Source: Chitinophagaceae bacterium
GTDB lineage: Bacteria; Bacteroidota; Bacteroidia; Chitinophagales; Chitinophagaceae
Assembly (NCBI GenBank): GCA_027486835.1
Contig: JAIXOJ010000005.1
Location: 41,604-105,603, forward strand
Length of the DNA: 64,000 nt
Direction of reading: 5' to 3'
Each line of letters opens with the position of its first letter. The first letter of the stretch is position 1. The position numbers were made by a program, and so were the translations under genes. This document shows positions 17,423 to 26,288 of the stretch, one piece after another. The notes under the pieces are model-generated. The model searched no databases and was not told where the DNA came from. It saw nothing but the letters and a program-made list of their open reading frames with translations.

Positions 17423-19774
17423 TTACTCACATTGCAACGATAGTGAGGCCCCAGCCGCATTTCCGGAAGGAAAATGAAAACCGTATTCTTTTTTGCGATG
17501 CTTTTTTTCATCCTCCATGGTGATGCCGCCACCAGTTAGCAATTGTGTGGGGTCAGATATATAGATTTTTTGATTCGATTTTCCTAAATTCTGTAACATC
17601 AATACACTAGGCTGCTTTACTTGTATAGTAAACCCATTGCATGAAAAAGAGGTGGGTTTATAAATAACGGCCTCCAATACATCCTGCTTATCGTTAAATA
17701 CCACCTGTGCCGAATCATTGTTTTTTATGATTTTTACCGATGCTGCCGCAGTCGCAATGGCTTGCTGGGCTTTGTCTTTTACTCCAGGTATTACGACATA
17801 AGCATAGCGCACATCCACAGGTTGTAAACCATGATCCAACCATAGTTTACATATATCACCTGTTATCATGGATTTAGAGCCACTGCTGTTGATATGAAAC
17901 CAATCCCCCTTTTGTGTTTGCGTACTTATCCAAACGTCCTGTTTTTCCGGGAAGTAGTAACCAACGCCATCGTGCAAGAACCAGTTAACCTCTTTATACA
18001 ATTCCATTCCATTTTCCTTTGCCTTAAAAGATTTGGCATCGCTGGTTTTTATCTCTACAGATCCTTTAAGCCAACACTGGTTGAGGGTGGTGGTAATGTT
18101 TTCAGGTGCTGCACTTTGGATACCAGCCCCCAAACAAACCACTTCGTTGGAAAAAAAGAACCATGCTTTATTGGCTTTTACCCCGTTATAATCCATCTGG
18201 TAACAACTTGCCCCAAAACTGCTGTCTGATACGCCGCCTACAAAAGCCGTGCTTCCAGTTTCGCCCCAATAAATATCCATGAGTTGTTCATTAGGGTATG
18301 CCCTTGATGTAATACCAGGTATTTTATTCCAATCCCAAACGGGCATGATATTATAGTATTCATCGCCCTTGATTTGGATATTGGTAGAACCATCAGGAAG
18401 AAACTTACCTATCAAATTTTCTCCGTTTCCACACTCTGTCCGCTTAGTACGAACGGAAACGGTCCGGACATTAAATGAATATTCAGGCTGAGTATGGATG
18501 GTATAATCTGCACTATAAAAATGGTTATGGGAAGGGCGAATATGATAAGATGGTAATTGTGTGCCGCTTACACGTGCGATAGCATCTTTCCATTCCGCTT
18601 CGTGGGCAGGATCTAACAATGAAGCAGTTTTCAATTTGCTTGCTTCAAATTTTTTATACAATATATTTTGCCTGCTGATGCCCCTGCCTTCAATATTGAA
18701 ATCTGAAAAAGCCCCACGCATGCACTTTAAATAGGTGTTGCGACAATAATTGGATAGCATATTAAGTTTTTCACCGTTCAAAGCATAACTCGTTCCTAAG
18801 AGCATTTCTGCCACTTTCAATTCCCCTGATTTAAACACATCTCCATAGCTGGAAATTTGTAATTGCCTGCCATGTTGCAAAAAAGCATAATCGTGTTGCA
18901 ACCCTTCTTCATGGGTAAAAGCAATGGGTTGAAAAGCCTGTTCCACCGCGGTATCCAGCAACAATTTGTCCTCCTTCAAAGCTGCTCGGTAGAGATAGTG
19001 GATGGCAACGTCTAATTTGTTGGCTCCGGTTTGTTTCAAGATATTGCCTCTGTTCATCCTACTTGTCAGCGAATCTTCCAGTGATTTGGGGATAGAAATT
19101 GACCCAAACCGCAAGATTATAAGGAGTTCCCCCAATTGTTGCGGAGCGTCAATATCATTGTGCCACCAATTTTTACTCGTTGGGTTCTGCTGATACCAAT
19201 ATCGAAGCCCATTGACAATTGCCGTGTATAATTCGGTGTTGCTAAATGATTTTTGGCTTTTATCGGTATATACCAATGCCATGGATTTCAGCCTTTTTAT
19301 GTGATCTATAGGCTGCCATGTAGTGATATCTTTCCTAGTATAGTCTATGTCGTCCCAAGAACCATCTTGTTTCATTTTTCCCAAACGCTCGTTAGCTCGG
19401 TTGTCCTTGGTTTCATCGGATATGGATGGCTGCCTTACCTTTTTAAACACATTATTCCTGATAACAGCAAAATTTAAGTCATCATCTAACATTAGAAAGT
19501 TTGCTTTACCCAACTTATTCACATTATCAATAAAACCATAGTTCTTCATTTGGGAGTCCGCATTATTCCTTTCGTATAAATTGGAAGCTGTTTCTCTTAG
19601 GCGATTGGGTTTGTTTGCAACCATGAAGGAAGAATCTATTGATTGAAAGTCTGTAACGGTTTTGCTTAATTCTTCTGACGCATTATTTTCTATCTTTTTA
19701 GTTTCTTCATTTTGCGCATTTGAAATAGTTGTAAAAAAAGAAAAAAATACCGACAAGCAAATCCATTTTATCAT
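17423..19774 (-). CDS. PL8 polysaccharide lyase, chondroitin AC/hyaluronate/xanthan-lyase type
   Basis: This ~783-residue exported protein has the PL8 catalytic set in order: SKNWWHNDIDAP (Asn near 204), FLQHGRQLQISSYG (His near 303 and Tyr nine residues later, the chondroitin AC lyase spacing), EGRGISRQ (two Arg four apart) and RTECGNGENLIG (Glu). A super-sandwich domain and a short C-terminal sandwich follow. It should eliminate at uronate next to hexosamine or glucose, probably in the periplasm, as no T9SS tail is present. The start at 19774 (MIKWICL) is chosen by alignment with MRKWICL of the heparinase-like neighbour; 19780 is an alternative. Its first ~115 residues, including the signal peptide, resemble that neighbour. 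It lies about 80 bp below the second PL8 gene. Confidence 0.9.
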   Translation of the reverse strand: MIKWICLSVFFSFFTTISNAQNEETKKIENNASEELSKTVTDFQSIDSSFMVANKPNRLRETASNLYERNNADSQMKNYGFIDNVNKLGKANFLMLDDDLNFAVIRNNVFKKVRQPSISDETKDNRANERLGKMKQDGSWDDIDYTRKDITTWQPIDHIKRLKSMALVYTDKSQKSFSNTELYTAIVNGLRYWYQQNPTSKNWWHNDIDAPQQLGELLIILRFGSISIPKSLEDSLTSRMNRGNILKQTGANKLDVAIHYLYRAALKEDKLLLDTAVEQAFQPIAFTHEEGLQHDYAFLQHGRQLQISSYGDVFKSGELKVAEMLLGTSYALNGEKLNMLSNYCRNTYLKCMRGAFSDFNIEGRGISRQNILYKKFEASKLKTASLLDPAHEAEWKDAIARVSGTQLPSYHIRPSHNHFYSADYTIHTQPEYSFNVRTVSVRTKRTECGNGENLIGKFLPDGSTNIQIKGDEYYNIMPVWDWNKIPGITSRAYPNEQLMDIYWGETGSTAFVGGVSDSSFGASCYQMDYNGVKANKAWFFFSNEVVCLGAGIQSAAPENITTTLNQCWLKGSVEIKTSDAKSFKAKENGMELYKEVNWFLHDGVGYYFPEKQDVWISTQTQKGDWFHINSSGSKSMITGDICKLWLDHGLQPVDVRYAYVVIPGVKDKAQQAIATAAASVKIIKNNDSAQVVFNDKQDVLEAVIYKPTSFSCNGFTIQVKQPSVLMLQNLGKSNQKIYISDPTQLLTGGGITMEDEKKHRKKEYGFHFPSGNAAGASLSLQCE

Positions 19775-19855
19775 TTGCATATTTTAAACTTATTTAGATT
19801 ACCCACCTGTAAGAAACATTCTAATAAAGTATTCAATGAGTGAAATTATGTTCAT

Positions 19856-22800
19856 CTATCTTACCAAAAACTTACCTATCAAAGTAACCCCATTTTCCTT
19901 GGTCACTTTTGCCATCCACCACCCTTTTCCGAATTTGGCAGATGAAACCATTATTTTATTTTCCCCTTTTAAAGCATTGAATCGCTGGGAATACACCCTT
20001 TTCCCGTCTTCACCAAATATTTCAATTTGTACGTTTTGCCTAACTTGGAGACAATTATATATTAAATAAATACGCCCGTTTTTACCTACTGGGTTGGGAT
20101 ATACGTTGATGTATTCCTCTCTATTTGAGGTTGTTGCAATTATATTAGGAGGATTATTTTTTATGCTCAACAACACGGCAGAATCCCTTTTCAAAACAGC
20201 ATCAAAAGGAAGACCATATCGGGTAACAAACCTTAGCACGGTGGTAGAATCCGTTTTGGTAGTGATAGAAATGCCAGTATCTTTTGAAACAAAAGACCAG
20301 CTACCCCTAAGCGTGATGATGATGGGCATAGCTACTGACTCTTTAATAAATGAATTGAACAAATTAGACCGAAGAGAGGATTGTTTCAAATTCAAATCGG
20401 GGTTTACCAATGTCAACGATAAGGTGTCCTTTTCAGTCATTGCCATCAAAAAGCAGGCATCGTTGGTAGTTTTTAAAATACTATTAGTATCAGTAATATT
20501 GGTCAAAGCCCTGAATACTGCATATGCTTGGATGTTTTTGGGTTTGTAAAACACATAGTGCATGTTGGCATTGGCCTGTTTCACTGTGTAGTAGGCCGAA
20601 GCGGGTTTGTTCATGCTATCGGCAAAGCTTTTCAGGCCGCTTGCAGTTGTGGATGGCAGCACCACATACTCGTAGCTTTTGTTCGTAGGGTTTTTTCCAT
20701 GGTCCAACCACACTTTTGCCCAATTGCCAGATGAATTGATGGGTGTGCTGTCTTGTTGCAAAGCGTATTGTTGTTTACTTACCGTTATACGCAACGTATC
20801 CCTCGACCTAATATAATAACCTGCTCCATAAGGGTTCAGGATTTGATAGGCTGTCGTTCCTTGGTATTTGGCACTATATGGAAACTGGTTATTGGCAACG
20901 CCATTGATATACATCGTTTTGGCACTATCGGTCAGTTGGAAAATACTTGTTGCCGTGGGATAAAGCTTGTCGTTATTGGCAATATTGGAACCCAAGCAAA
21001 CAAGGATGGAGTCGAAAGCAAACCAACTTTTATAGAACCTAAAAGTAGTGTTGCGCCTTACTCCCTTGCATCCCCCCTGAAAGTTATAAGGAGCTTGTTG
21101 AAAACTCATGGCGCTCAATCCGTAGTCTCCTTTTGTTTTGAATGAGTAGGAAGTGTCGCGATTCAAAAAGCTCAAAGAACCAGCTAAAGAGCCAGTGTTG
21201 GCATATTCCTTTCCATAGTTTTCGTTTACAGCTAAGGAGTCCAAATCCAATAGAATGGTGGTGGCTCCATTTGGGAGATTATGGTCATAGCCATTGTAAT
21301 ATTTATAATTACCAAACGTGTAGCCAGAAGAATCCAAGCCTCCCGGATAGTGAATGTCCAAAGCCCCATAAGCAAGATAGCGGCTATAAATATCTCTTCT
21401 AAAACCATCGTCTCCCACAATCCCGCACTCAGAACCCCAATAGTCTGTATTGAGCATCTTGATGGTTGCCATCCAGTTTTTCTTTCGATAAAGCCCGAGC
21501 GTGCCATAGTTCATTTGATAGAACCCCGAAGGAAAAGGCTCTGCGGGATAAGTGGTTACAGGCAATGCCGTTATCGGATTTTTGGGAAACAACCTATTGT
21601 AAGCGAAAGCCACTTTTGGGTCATAATTACTGCCCACAATGTCTTTACTCAGCAAAGCAAGCCTCCACAATCTACTTGGATTCGATCGAAAAGACGATTG
21701 TTGGGACTCTCCTTTGTTGCCATAAGTGGTACTAAATGTGTTTTGTTGTAAAAGGAAATTATATGCCCCATCCCTTATCAATTTATAGGTAGTGAAATCG
21801 GGCTTGAACTGTGTATTTCTCAAATGATACAACCAATTGGGAAGACTTGCAAACATGGGTTCGCAATAATTAAAATAATGAGCTGTATGGTGAAACACCG
21901 AACCATCCACTTTAAGATTGTCTTCTATGCCGTCGTTGGGCTGCATGAAAATGGATAACAATCGATTGAAACCCCGAAGATGCTGAACAGCTATTGCCGA
22001 ATCCCGAATCATAAACAATGGATATACCAAATAGCCTGTCAACTCTTCCCTAAGCTGATCTGTATTCAAAGGGCTATAGCCTACGGGGGTGAGCCATGCA
22101 GCTCCAAATTTTAATTGCCATTTTAAATAGTTGGATAAGTCGTTGTAAAGAACGGTGTCTTTTGCATAGATTACATTGCTCATTGCGGCTAAGGAGAGGT
22201 ATAACTCAGCAGCGTCGTATGGGCCTATCTTATAAGAACCTCCTCCAAAGTTTCCATTGTCTATCAAAAACCTCAGCATCACCAATGCTTTGTTGAGGCT
22301 AACTGTGTCTGTGTTTTTTCGGTACCAAGTGACGGCAAAGGTTTGGAGGTGTCGGGTGAAATTGGTGAATTTACCGCCTGCTCCTTGCGGATAACCATCA
22401 ATGATTTTACCTTTAACAGTACCGTTTTGATTCACCCTATAAAGACTTGTGTCAAAAAAAGTATTGGCATTTCTTAACGCGGTAGCATTGGGGGCAGAGG
22501 GCAAATCAGACAAAAAAGAAGTTCTTATAGTTTTTAAATCTGCCAATTCGCTTGCGGTGGGGGTGGTGATGGGGATATTAGGAGTAAGGTTATTCAAATC
22601 AATGTCATCGTAAGGAGGATAGTTGTGGGCGCTTTTGATAACTGCATCGGGCATCATCAAGGTTCGAGGGGATTTTTCCCTTTCATCAATCCAATTGATA
22701 TTATCAAAATTCAATTGTCCGCTACCAGTTTTGGGAGCAATGATGCAAACAGCCGTAATGGAATCAACAGTACTGGGAGCATTGCTGGGTTTGAATATGT

Positions 22801-23200
22801 CATACCGATAACTCCTAGCCACTTCAAACCAACCTCTATAATTTAGGCGGACGGAAAAGAAATAGCGCAAGCGATTGAATTTGTCATAAAACTGGAATAC
22901 CACACTGTCTTTGGCGTTGAAAGAAGTGTTGTACATGCACAAAGTCATGGAGTTGAAATTATAGTCTGATAGCAATGTAGGATTGAATCTTATGGCTGTG
23001 ACTTTTAAAGTGTCGTCAGCATTCCAGTTCCAAGCGACCGATTTTGAACCTAACCGGTAGTGGTTAGTGTCAACGGAAATACTTCCTTTTACAGGAGACC
23101 ATGTAGCGGGAATGGTTTCCAAATCCGTTTGAGCAAAACAAAGTTGTAGATGAAAAAATGCAATTGCTAACAGCAAGAGAATGTGCCTTTTATTTAGCAT
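19856..23200 (-). CDS. PL8 lyase, chondroitin ABC type, with T9SS sorting domain
   Basis: The 1114-residue product has a signal peptide (to CFAQ), an N-terminal beta-sandwich (lyase_N-like, about 25-180) and a helical toroid with GSVFHHTAHYFNY, where His and Tyr are seven apart as in Proteus chondroitin ABC lyase. SFRSNPSRLWRL and WGSECGIVGDDGFRRD follow, then a super-sandwich domain. The last ~80 residues (INVYPNPVGKNGRIYLIY to GKFLVR) form a type A T9SS C-terminal sorting domain, so this enzyme is predicted to be secreted or anchored on the outer surface and to make the first cuts. It begins 15 bp after the esterase stop codon. Substrate is inferred to be a uronate/hexosamine polymer. Confidence 0.9.
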   Translation of the reverse strand: MLNKRHILLLLAIAFFHLQLCFAQTDLETIPATWSPVKGSISVDTNHYRLGSKSVAWNWNADDTLKVTAIRFNPTLLSDYNFNSMTLCMYNTSFNAKDSVVFQFYDKFNRLRYFFSVRLNYRGWFEVARSYRYDIFKPSNAPSTVDSITAVCIIAPKTGSGQLNFDNINWIDEREKSPRTLMMPDAVIKSAHNYPPYDDIDLNNLTPNIPITTPTASELADLKTIRTSFLSDLPSAPNATALRNANTFFDTSLYRVNQNGTVKGKIIDGYPQGAGGKFTNFTRHLQTFAVTWYRKNTDTVSLNKALVMLRFLIDNGNFGGGSYKIGPYDAAELYLSLAAMSNVIYAKDTVLYNDLSNYLKWQLKFGAAWLTPVGYSPLNTDQLREELTGYLVYPLFMIRDSAIAVQHLRGFNRLLSIFMQPNDGIEDNLKVDGSVFHHTAHYFNYCEPMFASLPNWLYHLRNTQFKPDFTTYKLIRDGAYNFLLQQNTFSTTYGNKGESQQSSFRSNPSRLWRLALLSKDIVGSNYDPKVAFAYNRLFPKNPITALPVTTYPAEPFPSGFYQMNYGTLGLYRKKNWMATIKMLNTDYWGSECGIVGDDGFRRDIYSRYLAYGALDIHYPGGLDSSGYTFGNYKYYNGYDHNLPNGATTILLDLDSLAVNENYGKEYANTGSLAGSLSFLNRDTSYSFKTKGDYGLSAMSFQQAPYNFQGGCKGVRRNTTFRFYKSWFAFDSILVCLGSNIANNDKLYPTATSIFQLTDSAKTMYINGVANNQFPYSAKYQGTTAYQILNPYGAGYYIRSRDTLRITVSKQQYALQQDSTPINSSGNWAKVWLDHGKNPTNKSYEYVVLPSTTASGLKSFADSMNKPASAYYTVKQANANMHYVFYKPKNIQAYAVFRALTNITDTNSILKTTNDACFLMAMTEKDTLSLTLVNPDLNLKQSSLRSNLFNSFIKESVAMPIIITLRGSWSFVSKDTGISITTKTDSTTVLRFVTRYGLPFDAVLKRDSAVLLSIKNNPPNIIATTSNREEYINVYPNPVGKNGRIYLIYNCLQVRQNVQIEIFGEDGKRVYSQRFNALKGENKIMVSSAKFGKGWWMAKVTKENGVTLIGKFLVR

Positions 23201-23215
23201 AATATGGTTGATATT

Positions 23216-25189
23216 TTATAATTTTTCAAGTTCCCAATCATCAGTTCTAAAAGGGCTTGCGGGCAACCCTTCCTTGTTGTACAAATTGCATCCTATGGGG
23301 TTATCTGCCCAAGCATATCTAACGGCCAAAGGGTTTTGAACCGCCTCGCTTTCTACAATTATTGTATTACCTTGGATTGTGGCATTTGCCCAAACAAATT
23401 TCTTATCAGCACCAGCAATGGCAAACTGCCGCAACCCAGTGGTATCTTTTGCCCAAAGCCCACTGCCTAAATTGCTGAAAGAAAGGATAATCTTGTTGCC
23501 TTTAATCTGCATACCTGAATATGTTGGACCGCTGAATGCGATGTTTTTTTCATGGTAGGCTATTTTTTCTGCGGCCAATGCCAACCTCTTGCCGACATCC
23601 CATTTATTCAATGGATGGATATCGAAAGTTTCGCCAATGTCTATGGTTACAGCCAATCCACAATTGGGGACTTTTTGTGCGGTCAACTGTTGTGCTTCCC
23701 TCAAGCCTGCCCAATTGCTTGAAGCGGGTATGGATTTGGGCTGTAAATAATTAGCCAATTGTACAATTAAGAAAGGAAAATCGCCTTGGGCAAATTTTTT
23801 CCGCCAATCCAAAATCATGGCTGGCAAAAGCTTTCTGTATTCTTCAAATAGAGCGGCATTGGACTCACCTTGATACCATGCAACTCCTTTTATTCCGTAC
23901 CCGATAAATGGGGCAATCATACCATTGTAAAGTGAAGCAGGTTGGTTTTGCAACCTTGTGAAAGATGAAAAAGGAATTGCATCAACCTTGGCACCGATCT
24001 GGTATTTCCAATCGCCCTCTAAGGAAATCGATTGATGGTTGTACAAAAGTGAATATGATTTGTCTGGGATGAAGCCGCCAAGTCCGTCTGTGTTCACTAT
24101 CCTTACAGTAATCTCGTTCCTTCCTTCTTTAATTAAGGAATTGGGAACTTTGTATTTACGATATGTGTATTTATTGATGGTACTGCCTATACAAACGCCG
24201 TTGAAATAGGTACTATCGGCATCGTCCAGCATCCCAAAATTCAATTCGGCATCTGCTGCGGATAGTGCTTTAGATAGGTTTATTTCCCTTTTTACCCAGA
24301 CTACACCGAACACATCTTTTGCACCATAATTGTCCCAATAACCCGGCACTTTCATGGTTTTCCAGTCTTTGGTATCTGTGTTGAATGCGAACCAAGACTT
24401 TCCTTCCGGTAAAAACCCTTTGTCATTTTCATGTACTTTCTTGTACCAATTATCAGTTACAAATTTGTCTCTTTGAGTTACAGAATCGCATTTGGTGGAA
24501 TCTTTGAAGAAATTCAATTTGGCTAGATAATGGCTAAAATCTTGCAGCCCTTCCTCGCTTGTCCAAGCTTGTGCAGGCGTACCGCCCCAACTAGAATTGA
24601 TAATACCAATGGGAACTTTATATTTATCAAACAAGTTTTTGGCCATATAGTATGCTACTGCACTGAATTTACCGATATTGGCTGGACAAGCCCTTTTCCA
24701 TTCGCCTGTTGTAGTTTCCTTGGGTACAAAACTAATTTGCCTTCCTACATTGAATTGTCTGATAGAAGGGTTTTCCGTCTTGGTTAATTCTTCAGGATAT
24801 TTATTTGCCAAATCTTGCATTACAAAACCCATATTCGACTGACCAGAGCATAGCCAAACATCGCCAAACAATATTTCCTTGATCGTTTTTGAATTAACGC
24901 CAGCGGTGATGCTTATTTCATAGGGTCCACCAGCTTTGGTACTTGCCAACATCACTTCCCAACGCTTGGAGGCATCCGGCTTTGCGGAGTATTTTTTATG
25001 GTTAAATTGGATGGTTACTTCTTTACCATCCATATTCCAACCCCAAATCTTAACCGTTTTGTTCCGCTGCAAAATCATGCTATCGCTTACCAGTGCGGGT
25101 AGTTTTATTTGGGCTTTTGATGTGGAACCATATAAACTAGTGAGGGATAAAATGATGTTTACACAAATAATTTTGTACATCTTTTTCAT
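23216..25189 (-). CDS. Sialate-O-acetylesterase-like SGNH esterase
   Basis: The protein (657 residues from the ATG at 25189, MKKMYKIICVN) has a signal peptide ending near SKAQ, a beta-sandwich start (LPALVSDSMILQRNKTVKIW) and the SGNH block WLCSGQSNM with the nucleophile Ser. It also carries INSSWGGTPAQAW and GVAWYQGESNA. A jelly-roll insertion near residues 230-400 resembles a GH2-type sugar-binding domain. Such enzymes remove O-acetyl groups from sugars and in PULs expose acetylated polysaccharides to lyases. The ATG at 25210 is an alternative start. It appears to be the first gene of the second PUL transcription unit, preceded by about 1.1 kb without a convincing gene. True sialic-acid specificity is not implied. 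Confidence 0.9.
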   Translation of the reverse strand: MKKMYKIICVNIILSLTSLYGSTSKAQIKLPALVSDSMILQRNKTVKIWGWNMDGKEVTIQFNHKKYSAKPDASKRWEVMLASTKAGGPYEISITAGVNSKTIKEILFGDVWLCSGQSNMGFVMQDLANKYPEELTKTENPSIRQFNVGRQISFVPKETTTGEWKRACPANIGKFSAVAYYMAKNLFDKYKVPIGIINSSWGGTPAQAWTSEEGLQDFSHYLAKLNFFKDSTKCDSVTQRDKFVTDNWYKKVHENDKGFLPEGKSWFAFNTDTKDWKTMKVPGYWDNYGAKDVFGVVWVKREINLSKALSAADAELNFGMLDDADSTYFNGVCIGSTINKYTYRKYKVPNSLIKEGRNEITVRIVNTDGLGGFIPDKSYSLLYNHQSISLEGDWKYQIGAKVDAIPFSSFTRLQNQPASLYNGMIAPFIGYGIKGVAWYQGESNAALFEEYRKLLPAMILDWRKKFAQGDFPFLIVQLANYLQPKSIPASSNWAGLREAQQLTAQKVPNCGLAVTIDIGETFDIHPLNKWDVGKRLALAAEKIAYHEKNIAFSGPTYSGMQIKGNKIILSFSNLGSGLWAKDTTGLRQFAIAGADKKFVWANATIQGNTIIVESEAVQNPLAVRYAWADNPIGCNLYNKEGLPASPFRTDDWELEKL

Positions 25190-25350
25190 GGTGTAAATTA
25201 ATAATTTCATTGTATATTTAAAATCGGTACTTACTGCTTTGCGATTGAGCTATTTGTCGGGGGTTTTAGCCACACATTGAAAAGGTTAAGCACTATTTAT
25301 ATTTAGGTGCATAAAAGTGTTACGCAGTAATATGTAAAACCTCACCCCAA

Positions 25351-25371
25351 CCCCTCTCCAAAGGCGAGGGG
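25351..25371. repeat. Dispersed-repeat-like dyad CCCCTCTCC/GGCGAGGGG
   Basis: CCCCTCTCC and GGCGAGGGG flank AAA, an imperfect palindrome preceded by CTCACCCCAA. Very similar short dyads occur scattered in many Bacteroidota genomes, so it is probably a REP-like element. It lies about 160 bp upstream of the esterase gene. Confidence 0.55.
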
Positions 25372-25659
25372 CAAGAAGAAAAACATTTGTTCACCACTTT
25401 TATTATGCAAATAGTATTGTTAAGATGATCTTTATCGTTGATAGCTACCTTATAAGCATAGTGTTTGCTCTGAATAAAATTAATAAACTTCAGTTTGGCC
25501 ATTCATTGAGCTACCAAAATGATTTTTTAATCGGCTAATAAAAAGCATTACATCTCAGGTTTAAGACACAGCATCAGGACTTTCATTCAATGTACGCCAT
25601 TTCGTAAACAAATATTCAGCAACAGTTAATTGAATAATTAAGCGATGCAAAAACTTGCA

Positions 25660-25919
25660 GCGCAATAAAACAACTTTCGAAGAACAACCGAGGAACTTTT
25701 ATCGCAGTAAACAACTTTCAGAAAGCAATAGAGGAACTTTTATTGTAGTAAAACAACTTTCGGAGAGCGATAGAGGAACTTTTATTGCAGTAAAACAACT
25801 TTCGGAGAGCAATACAAAAATTTGTAGAGCAATAAAACAACTTTCGGAGAGCAATACAAAAATTTGCAGAGCAGTAAAACAACTTTTGGAGAGCAATAAA
25901 CGAATTTCTGGAGGTATTT
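25660..25919. repeat. 42-bp tandem repeat, six copies
   Basis: The core AACAACTTTC or a close variant starts at 25669, 25710, 25752, 25794, 25836 and 25878, giving a 42-bp period with one 41-bp step. The unit is roughly AAAACAACTTTCGGAGAGCA followed by ATAGAGGAACTTTTATTGCA and GT; the later copies carry ATACAAAAATTTGCAGAGCA instead. Because 42 is divisible by three, open frames run through on both strands (14-residue KQLSESN-type repeats on the plus strand). There is no homology or context supporting a gene, so it is treated as a minisatellite. Confidence 0.85.
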
Positions 25920-26030
25920 TTTTAAATGGAAGGATCTAAGAAATACCATAAGGCAAAAGAAGACATACGACTTATAATCTTACTTTACTTAATAAAATTG
26001 CCCTTTAGACCAAGAGGCCAATACAGCTTT

Positions 26031-26171
26031 ACAACACCCATCTTCAACACCCTTTTAGGGGCTGGGGGGGGGTAACACTTCTCCACAACACCCCTTTAGG
26101 GACGGGGGCAAAATTTCTTTAGGGGCTGGGGGCAAAACTCCTCCGCAACACCCCTTTAGGGGACGGGGGCT
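26031..26171. repeat. G-rich CCCTTTAGGGG repeat cluster
   Basis: Four imperfect copies of CAACACCCCTTTAGGGG followed by a run such as ACGGGGGC or CTGGGGGGGGG are packed into 140 bp. The CCCCTTTAGGGG element is itself palindromic and the adjacent G runs could form quadruplexes. This completes the gene-free stretch from 25190 to 26288, in which I see no gene, only repeats and a terminator. Confidence 0.7.
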
Positions 26172-26211
26172 AAAGAAAAGCAGCACAGGATTGTTACATC
26201 CCGTACTGCTT
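26171..26211 (-). terminator. Rho-independent terminator of the SusCD unit
   Basis: On the minus strand the arm AAGCAGTACGGGAT pairs over 14 bp (with two G-U wobbles) with ATCCTGTGCTGCTT across the loop GTAACA. TTTTCTTT follows. It lies about 80 bp after the stop codon of the 3001-residue protein gene and therefore closes the first PUL transcription unit. Confidence 0.85.
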
Positions 26212-26288
26212 ATTACTCATTTGCTTAGAAAAGCTAGAGCCTATTGATTGATATACCTCTAACGATGGGTTGCCATCCATCATTTAAT

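Noticed and set aside
20094..20549. 151-residue plus-strand open frame inside the T9SS PL8 gene
   Set aside because: Antisense to a well-supported coding sequence with catalytic and sorting domains; no independent evidence.
25320..25502. 60-residue minus-strand open frame upstream of the esterase gene
   Set aside because: Its end runs through a dispersed dyad repeat; no signal, domain or context support.
25655..25939. 94-residue repeat peptide gene
   Set aside because: Explained by a 42-bp minisatellite; open on both strands, no homology and no ribosome-binding or promoter evidence.
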